Of a stretch of 64,000 bases of DNA, positions 57,149 through 64,000 are shown piece by piece (position 1 is the stretch's first letter; each line of letters opens with the position of its first letter). A program made the position numbers and the translations under genes. Source of the stretch: Gelatoporia subvermispora B (taxonomy: Eukaryota > Basidiomycota > Agaricomycetes > Polyporales > Gelatoporiaceae); assembly GCA_000320605.2 (NCBI GenBank), contig KB445818.1:223273-287272 (forward strand), written 5' to 3'. Below the pieces are notes generated by a model, which ran no database searches, was not told where the DNA came from, and saw nothing but the letters and a program-made list of their open reading frames with translations.

Positions 57149-58168
57149 CGTCTCGGGACGAGCTAGCAACGGGGTGCCGAATCACTTTGCCTACGATTCA
57201 CAACCCACAGTACGGTTCAGCGACGGTCCGGATCTTGGCTCTTGTGCAACGATTAATTAACAGACAGGTGGAGCGACCGTGCGCGCATGCCCCCGCTTTT
57301 TGCATTTGCTTATGCTTTTGCGTTTTGAGTTCAACTTCGACTTCGGGTTTTGGGAATCGAACACCGCCCGCAGTGTACGCCCCGCCCCAACTATGCCAAC
57401 CCCGCACCCCAGCGCACCCCGGATTTTCGCGCAACGCCACCGGGGGGCGAACAAGATCAGATAGGATGCCGTACAGAGACGGCCGTGCACGGGAGTTGCC
57501 TGTCGCTGCCTTCTCGCGGGCGCTGGGTCTGGCGCCGGGTGCCGATGCGCCGACCGGAGGGTCGCAGGCGCCAAGGCGCGCGGCTGACTGGCGAAAAGGG
57601 GCATGGGGGAGGAACAGGGCGGGGCGGGGCAGGGGGCTGAGGTAGATGGACACGCGGGGACGTGTAGCGGAAGTGGAAGTTGGAGCGGGAGTGGAGGAGG
57701 AAAAATGAGGGCACGGGTGGACGGGGCCGTGCCAGCGAGCCCCGGTGCTGGGCCACGTCGCGGACACGACGGGGGCGAGCAGGGGCGGCGCGGAGCGCGC
57801 GCGATGCGATGCGATGCGGGCGGCGCGGGCGGGTTCGCGGCCGTAGGGGAGGTGCGACTGCCCTTTCGGGGCGGTATGACAGGAGGATGGGGCGGGCGGG
57901 GTGCCGGGGCAAGATGTGCACGTGACACGCGGGGTCGTCGGGGAGGATCTGCGCGGATGTTGCTTGACGTGGGGAGGTGCGTGTGCGCAGCGCGCGGCGC
58001 GCGGCGGGAGAGGAGCGGACGGGGTCTGCAGCGGGCGGGTCCAAGATGGCCCGTGAGGCGGAAGCCAGATTTCAGCATGCCATATGTCGGCGAACAAGAC
58101 AGTTCGATTGAATTTTGCGTTCCGACACCTACGCATAGAGAGCGAACGGTTGACGTTGCGGCGCGCGC

Positions 58169-59280
58169 TCAGTACTCGGACCCGGAGCTGGGCGAGTCGA
58201 GCACGACCGTGCACGTCCCCTTCTCGAGGTGGTACTTGAGCCCGTTCGGGTTCAGGTACGCCTTGGTGCACCCGGGCCTCTGCGTCACACCACGTCCGGT
58301 CAGTACCTATATCCATAACTACACTTTCGACAGAGCGCAGACTCACCGGGCACACGAACGTCTTCTCGCGGTCGCGCCGCCGCCCGCCCGCCGTGCGCTG
58401 GCGCTCCTTCCGCTCCCGCCCCTCGCGATGCACGAGCTCGACGCGCTCCGCGCGGTTCCTGCCCTTGTCCCCGCGCCGCGCCTTCGCCTTGACGCGCTCC
58501 GCCGTGTCGCTCTCCGCGCTGTCGAGCGCCGAGACGGGCGAGTCCATCCCGGGCGCGCGCGCCACCTGCGTGTCGATCTGCGGCAGCGCCGGAGGCGGTG
58601 CGGGGGGCGCGACGGTGAGCAGCGCGGGCGGCAGGCATATGGACTCGCCGAGCGCGGGAAACGAGTCGTCCGAGCGCGCGCTGGCGGACATGGGCGACGC
58701 GTCGGGCGGGAAGCGCGCGAGCCGGGTGAGGTCCCGGAACGTGCTCGCGGCCTGCGCGTACTGGAGCGCGGGCGCGAGCAGCGAGTCGGCGGGCGCGGGT
58801 GCGGGCGGGCCGGGGTGCGGGTAGTTCAGCGCGAGGCTTGCGTGCGGCGAGGGCGGGGGATGGGAGGTTGAGGAGTGCGCGAAGGCGGAGGACGGGGAGG
58901 GCGAGGGCGAGGGGTAGAGCGGGCGGCCGTCCGCGCCGAGGACGACGACGTGGGACTCCTCAAAGTGCTCGAGGAGCGAGTGCAGGTCGTGCAGCGCGAG
59001 GCCGCAGCAGGAGAAGTTTGAGCACTGCGCGCGTGTCAGTCAGTGATGCGCAACGCGTGCACGTGATGAGAATGCGTACCAGTTCCTGCTCGAGGGAGGA
59101 GTCGGGGGCGAAGAGCGGGTCGGAGTCGGGGGGCGGGGGGCTGGGCGAGGGCGAGCGGGAGACGTGGAGGTACGAGTCGAGCGGCCAGGGGCTGCACGGG
59201 GTGAACCTGTCACGCGCGTTAGACATCAATGGACGCGATTACCACTAGTGCACGCACTCGATGGGCTCGAGCCAGTTCAT
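58169..59280 (-). CDS. C2H2 zinc-finger transcription factor, Sfp1-like
   Basis: Exon 1 is short: MNWLEPIE, ending at a GTGCGT donor, joined in phase to FTPCSPWPLDSYLHVSRSPS. After a further intron comes the first finger, CSNFSCCGLALHDLHSLLEH with two following His (FEESH). A long Ser/Pro/Ala-rich linker and a strongly basic segment follow (KAKARRGDKGRNRAERVELV...). The last exon completes a second finger, FVCPRPGCTKAYLNPNGLKYH, whose fourth ligand is Cys or a missing His (EKGTC). The protein ends DSPSSGSEY. The split-finger layout and the NPNGLKYH phrase match Sfp1-type regulators of ribosome biogenesis and growth. GC-rich codon use like the neighbouring areA-like gene. The target genes are not evident here. 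Confidence 0.82.
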
Positions 59281-60825
59281 GGTCGCAGCTGGCGGGGTGG
59301 AGTGAAGAGGGGGTGAAGGACGGAGGAGGGGCAGAACGTGATTGACGGGGAGATATACGGGGCACGCGACGGGGGCACTAGCGTAGGACCGAGCATGGGA
59401 CAAAGCGTCGTTGGCACGCGCGAAGCTGGGAAGCGCACTCACAGGCTCCGGACGGCGTCGGATTCGCACCTGGCGAGGCACGCGCGCGACACAAATAGCA
59501 CTTGCGACGTTTGCTTGACGCGGGAAATGGGCAGGCGTATTAGCAGATGCAGAAGCCTGCGTTCTGACGCGCGGGGTGTTATAATACGTGATGCAGCGCG
59601 CGGGCCGCGTCCTGCCAAGCACATTTGTACCGCGCCCGCACCGCAGCGCCAGGGCGGGACCCACAGCGCCAGGGGAGCGCATCATCCGTGCGCGAGCGGC
59701 CTAGCCAGAGCCGTATGGACGATGCACGACAACGATGACGCAACGCACGGCGCAACCTCCTTTACCTCCTGTCCTCCGATCCCGATCAGCTCCCGGCGCC
59801 TCCGCGAGTGCGGCCGAGGGCGTGCTACAGCCCCCGCCTGCGCGAGTGAACATCGCAGCATATCGGGCCTCCCCGCGCGGGGATGAGCGTGCGGGGACAC
59901 TGCGGCTGGGACCCACGATGCGCGATCAGGCCCGGGGAGCGGGAGGGGCGTTACTGGCACAAGCTGGGGCAGGACCGCGCGCGGGTGCGGGGGCGGCTCA
60001 ACGCCCGGCACATCAGTCCTTCTGCCCCGACTCCCTCAGCGTCATCCACGATCGTCCCCGAGTCGCCTCTTCCAGAAGGTCCACGCCTCCAGAACACCCA
60101 GAGCAGATCGCGTTCCACATGCAGCCCCTAGCCACGAGCCGTGCTCGCACAGTTATCACATTCGCACCCAGACAGCCAAGGTAATCGCCCGGTGACCAGC
60201 AGAGAGCCACCAGCTCCAGAAAACATCAGAAATAGCTCGCTAGCAGAGAGTTGCCCGTAGAGGAAAGAGCACAGACCGTGGACGCCGGTGGGCGCCACGC
60301 CATCTGCAGCTTCTGGAAATTGCCGGAGCCCAGATCCGCCTCGCGTCCCTCCCACCCGAGCAGTCGAACGCTTTTGAACGCTTCGCCCGCGTCCCAGCCG
60401 CCGCGGGCGCATCCCAGCTCGTGCTGGGCCCCCCTCGAGCATCCCTGGTGCGTCGTGCGGAACGCTATCGACCCCGCCGTGTCTCGCAGCGGTGCCTGCG
60501 CTAGCCCGTGCTGGGATACTCAAACGCTGCTCTACATGCTCTCGCCCGCGATGGAGCACGCACTTGCGGGCTCGCCACCTCTTCTCGCGTGCTTGCGTCT
60601 CCCAGCTCCAGCGCTCAGCACGCCGGTCTGATTTGCTTGATTACCCCGCTCCGTCGTGGGCCGTGGTGGGCTCCCTGGGACAACCGTACATACGGAATAT
60701 CTCGCTCCACCCTCGGTCGTCAGGCAGGCGACGGTTCCTCGCTGGTATCCAGTCAAGTGGTACCTTTCTGGCTCTGCGCAACTGCTCTCGAGGGTCGGTT
60801 TATGCTGCTATGGTTCTCCAGGCCG

Positions 60826-61319
60826 GAGAAGACGCACCGTCCTGCAGCGCGTGCGCGTTGCCTTGGGACGCTCTGCGACCTCAAGCGCACCGGCCTGGAA
60901 CCCGTGTGCTCCTTCTCATGCGCCAACAAATGCAAAACAGCAAAGGGCCACTCCTCCACTCGTTAATGAGGTGGGGCGCCTTTCCGAACAATTACCTGCC
61001 GACATCTGTGGACGCGATCTCCCCGGTCTGGTGTCGTCAAAGTCTCACCGGGCCTATCTTGGCAGATGCCAAACAACCGCCCCGTGCCGGTGGCCTCTAC
61101 TCCTCAACATGACGAGCTGCACATCCACCTGCCTCCAAGGACCGTTTAAGGCTATGCACACCTGCGCGCATGGCCGATATCCTTTGGCTGTTAGACGCTC
61201 TGTACCGTAGGGCACATCTTTGAGACGGAAGATGACGGCTGACTCGCCTCGTTTTTACCATCAAAAAGCGAAGATCTGCGTTGGCGGCTGACTATATGCG
61301 CTGGAAAACAATTCGGGCG
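60826..61319. repeat. Tandem duplication B, unit 1
   Basis: About 494 bp. Shared landmarks with unit 2: GAGAAGACG, GACCTCAA[GA]CGCAC, TCTCACCGGGCCTATCTTGG, CACCTGCGCGCATGGCCG, GCGAAGATCT. Many small differences. Confidence 0.85.
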
Positions 61320-61347
61320 TCCCTAGTGCTTGCTGATCCAACCACCT

Positions 61348-61912
61348 GAGAAGACGTGTCGTCTTGCAATACATGTCATTCTTAGAACACCACGACCTCA
61401 AACGCACTGGTTCGAGTCCCATGTACTCGTTCTCATGCGCTAGCAAATGCAAACGGCCGAGAAGCACTCTCCCACGCGTTAATGGAGTGGGTCACCGCTC
61501 CGAACAACGACCTGCCGTCATCTGTGGATGCGATCCCTCCGGGCTGGTGTCGTCGAGTCTCACCGGGCCTATCTTGGCAGGTGCGAAAGCAACTGGCAAA
61601 TGCCGGTGGCCTCTGCTCCTCACATACACGAGCTACACGCCCCTGCATCCCATGCTTCGCCGCCGCCATTGTTCGCGTGATACGGGACCAAGGGACGTCT
61701 CGTGACATCATCCTTGCACCGCCTCTTCCTTTCTCTACTGGTGTACACACCTGCGCGCATGGCCGCCATCTGTTGACTGTGCGACGCTCTGCACGCGTAG
61801 GTTGTGCATTTAGGACGGGAGCTGGTGGCTGGCCATCGTCGCCCGCGCTATGAGAGAGCGAAGATCTACGCTGGCGGCGGCTGACTGTATGCGTTGGAAA
61901 TCGGCTCGGCCG
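61348..61912. repeat. Tandem duplication B, unit 2
   Basis: About 565 bp; carries an extra segment of roughly 60-70 bp near 61650-61720 compared with unit 1. Confidence 0.85.
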
Positions 61913-62467
61913 TTAACATCATTGACCAATTTGGCCTATGCGGACGCAAGCTCAGTCCACCCAGCGAACCAACCCTCTCAGGTATCGTATCCGGACCTCA
62001 ACTGCACCTGCAGCCACTGAAAGCGCCCACGACGCACGCCGTACAGATGCATACCGATACCCGCCTAGCTTGACTCGGACGACTGAAATTCGGGCGGACG
62101 CGCTTCACCCCCGGGACCTCTGCGCAGGCTTGTCCATTGTACGCCACAACTGGCGTTCCGGCTCGTCAAGTATGCTGATTTCGACGGAGCCCTCCCGCTA
62201 CAGTGCTTGCTTCTGCGCCCGACATCCCATGAGCATCGAGGTGTCCCCTATTCCGGAACCGCGCCGCGAGCTATTTGCGGCGCCCTCGAAGGAAGGGCCT
62301 GGCCGGGTAACGCACTCGGTTGCACGGCGGTGGTTTGGCCGACTCTGTGTCGACGTTGTGACACGCCTTTGATCTGGGCGGAGCACCGGGGCTACAAATC
62401 GCTCAAGACCCGCCGTATGTTGAGGAATGCGCACGATTATGTACGACACAAGGAGCAGAATGTGCAA

Positions 62468-62552
62468 GGCCCTGTAGTGTAGCGGTTATCACATGGGATT
62501 CTGACTAACTGAAAAACTTCCCATAACCCAGGTTCGATTCCTGGCAGGGCCT
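62468..62552 (+). tRNA. tRNA-Gln (CTG) with intron
   Basis: Acceptor stem GGCCCTG/CAGGGCC pairs over 7 bp. Anticodon stem TGGGA pairs with TCCCA around TTCTGA[intron]T, giving anticodon CTG; the 13-nt intron lies one base 3' of the anticodon. T-arm CCAGG-TTCGATT-CCTGG is perfect. A TTTTT run follows at 62554, a Pol III terminator. Confidence 0.93.
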
Positions 62553-62810
62553 CTTTTTACTTTGGTCTTGAATGTGCCAATTGACTCGTTTGAGATCACC
62601 TGCCAGGTAAAAGGTTTAATGACACTGGTACAGAATAGGAGCTCTAAATTACCAAACAAGTGAGCATTTTGTTATACCAGAGCAGCTGTACAAAGGATGC
62701 TGGATGCTTGGACAATGCAACAAGCTCACTATTGATCACTGCATATTAGTCCACTACAAAGGGCTTTCCACCAGGACCTCTCTGTGGTCCAAGGTTTCCT
62801 CGAACCTTGA

Positions 62811-63041
62811 TTAGGCATTTCCACCCTTTTTCTGCTGCTCTCCCTCTTTCCCAACTGTGGTCTCCTGCCCTCGAGCCTCGGCCAGAGCCATTCCGTTCCT
62901 CGTCAACGCAGCCTCGTGCCACAATCGCCACCAGAACCATGCCTTAAGCCCACTCTCGGGGTGCATCACATCCGTGGGGTAGCGTTCATTGAGTGTATGG
63001 AACGACAAAGACGTGTGGATGTATGCGAGTGGCCTGTCCAT
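62811..63041 (-). CDS. Unidentified small protein (possibly 3' exon)
   Basis: 76 codons from a true ATG at 63041. The reading MDRPLAYIHTSLSFHTLNER, PESGLKAWFWWRLWHEAALT, NGMALAEARGQ looks like conserved protein: it is rich in aromatic residues with an amphipathic helix and a charged tail. I cannot name a family. It may be the last exon of a gene whose 5' part lies in 63050-63330. Confidence 0.4.
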   Translation of the reverse strand: MDRPLAYIHTSLSFHTLNERYPTDVMHPESGLKAWFWWRLWHEAALTRNGMALAEARGQETTVGKEGEQQKKGGNA

Positions 63042-63885
63042 GCTGTGTGCTTATGCAGGATTGGCGGATACCAGTTAGGCAGGCTGGGATAGTGCTAGCA
63101 GTTGCCTACATGCACCTGCCTTAGCATATTTTAGGCTGATTGAGGTTGTGAGGTATGCACCAGTAAAATGCATTTACCTGATGGCGTAGAAGCTTGCAGG
63201 AGCGTCCGGGAGTGTGACAAGGTGCTCGTCAAGGATCATTGGGCCTGGCTGCTTCTGCTAAGTCACTATGACCTGAGAAATGTCGTGGGATCGCTGCCCT
63301 GGGAGTACTACTGGGTAAGCAGTGTTGTGTGCAGGATAGAGGAGAGATAAATCTTGGAAAGTTTATATATACTACTGAACAGGCAGTGACGGACCTGTCT
63401 TAACCGCTCGTTGAGATACGTGCCCTGTGGTATTGGGAGACAAAGTCAAACAGCCGTCGAGAGCGAGAAAGATGTTGAAATGCGAGAATATATACCAGGA
63501 GTGACGTGGTGGAAGACGCACGTTGTCACACTTTCAGTGTTACACAAGATTAGCAAACTAATCCAGTGTTTCACTCTGCTGTTCACCGGTGCATCTAACA
63601 CGGGCTATAGCAGTTGTTCGTTTTTGTTTTAGGGTTTGTTTATGTAACCAACAGATACCCAATATCTTGTTAGGCAGTCAGAGGTGGACTATATAGTGTA
63701 TGCCTAGTTGTCACAGTTTTTCGAAGCTAAGCGCTTAACCAGCGCTAGAGCAGTGGCAGGCAGTGTGTGTTCCATTCTCAGAACAGTGACGAGTTAACTG
63801 GTAGTGGCTGCCTGCGTGGCTCCAGGCTAGTCACATGACATGGCATGCACGTGATGCGCACATATGCAGGTGTCCCAGAGTCACA
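63042..63885. other. Right-edge DNA, nothing recognised
   Basis: No gene, tRNA or terminal repeat identified. Possible upstream exons of the small minus-strand gene cannot be confirmed. Confidence 0.4.
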
Positions 63886-64000
63886 TGTCCCAGTCTAGGT
63901 CTGGCTAGGCATGGCTAGGTCTAGAAGGAGTCTAGAAGCGACAGGAAGGTGCTAGAAGGTGCTAGAACCATCTGGAAGGCGAAGAGATCATCTAGAAGGT
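63886..64000. repeat. Short-motif repeats (GCTAGGTCTAGAAGG-like)
   Basis: Degenerate short tandem words, TCTAGAAGG and GCTAGAAGGT, reach the window edge. Confidence 0.7.

Larger units (their letters stand above)
54080..58168. other. GC-rich intergenic region
   Basis: Four kilobases of very GC-rich DNA. Long open frames occur on all six frames because stops are rare, but none contains a domain or consistent codon pattern. The part next to 54079 is presumably the promoter of the areA-like gene. A tandem duplication lies at 56504-57148. Confidence 0.55.
59281..62467. other. Intergenic, GC-rich then tandem duplicated
   Basis: The first part is promoter DNA of the Sfp1-like gene. From 60.2 kb several frames look open, but none has a domain, and the segment from 60826 to 61912 is a tandem duplication whose units do not keep a common reading frame. 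Confidence 0.5.

Noticed and set aside
57198..58168. Extension of the Sfp1-like frame beyond the last exon
   Set aside because: The true frame changes at a GT-AG intron near 58300 and stops at 58169; the longer frame reads through the intron.
57603..58871. Plus-strand open frame of over 400 codons
   Set aside because: Antisense of the Sfp1-like gene and its 3' flank; arginine/glycine-rich composition typical of GC-rich shadows.
61380..61440. tRNA-like GGTTCGAGTCCC
   Set aside because: Resembles a T-arm, but no acceptor or anticodon stem can be paired around it; it lies inside tandem duplication B.
1..64000. CRISPR arrays, rRNA genes, bacterial operons
   Set aside because: None seen; introns, tRNA introns and gene content are fungal.

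Overview
This 64 kb window looks like chromosomal DNA of a basidiomycete fungus, most likely an Agaricomycete (wood-decay or mushroom type). The evidence is genes split by many short (about 50-65 nt) GT-AG introns, tRNA genes with introns, a kinetochore DSN1 of basidiomycete type, an Agaricomycete-restricted orphan protein family, an OPT transporter, a P450, and Ty3/gypsy and hAT transposable elements. There are no bacterial operons, rRNA genes or CRISPR arrays. Splice models are hand-made from the sequence, so exon ends are predictions.

Region 1 (0-24 kb) is the conserved, gene-bearing arm. It holds NAA20 (catalytic subunit of N-terminal acetyltransferase B), a small one-TM protein, a DHHC palmitoyltransferase, DSN1 (MIND/MIS12 kinetochore complex), a four-TM orphan membrane protein, an OPT-family oligopeptide transporter, a secreted hydrophobin-like Cys protein, a cytochrome P450 and an MFS drug/polyamine-type exporter. 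The MFS gene appears to contain a 3-nt microexon, and NAA20 a GC-AG intron.

Region 2 (24-51 kb) is accessory and repeat-rich. Two more four-TM orphan proteins are followed by a 3.06 kb cassette bounded by 251-bp direct repeats that end inside a tRNA-Asp gene. The cassette carries two tandem LRR-like orphan genes flanked by short GC-rich tandem repeats. A 7.04 kb Ty3/gypsy chromovirus follows, with 446-bp LTRs, a Tf1/sushi-like self-priming site and a C-terminal chromodomain; it is inactivated by many stops. Next is a fourth four-TM gene, broken by a nonsense codon, a compound foldback element and a nested pair of hAT elements that sit inside one of its introns. Two related F-box-like fragments, a truncated DUF3295 paralogue and a damaged copy of an Agaricomycete orphan family complete the region.

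Region 3 (51-62.5 kb) is markedly GC-rich. It contains an areA GATA-like/DUF3295 regulatory protein and an Sfp1-like C2H2 zinc-finger protein, separated and followed by long GC-rich non-coding DNA with two independent tandem duplications. A tRNA-Gln with an intron and a small unidentified gene close the window.

The genes do not form one pathway. The main signals are structural: repeated CpG-type transitions (LTR pair, transposase, pseudogene stops), layered insertions at one locus, and small local gene families (four-TM, LRR-like, F-box-like, DUF3295).
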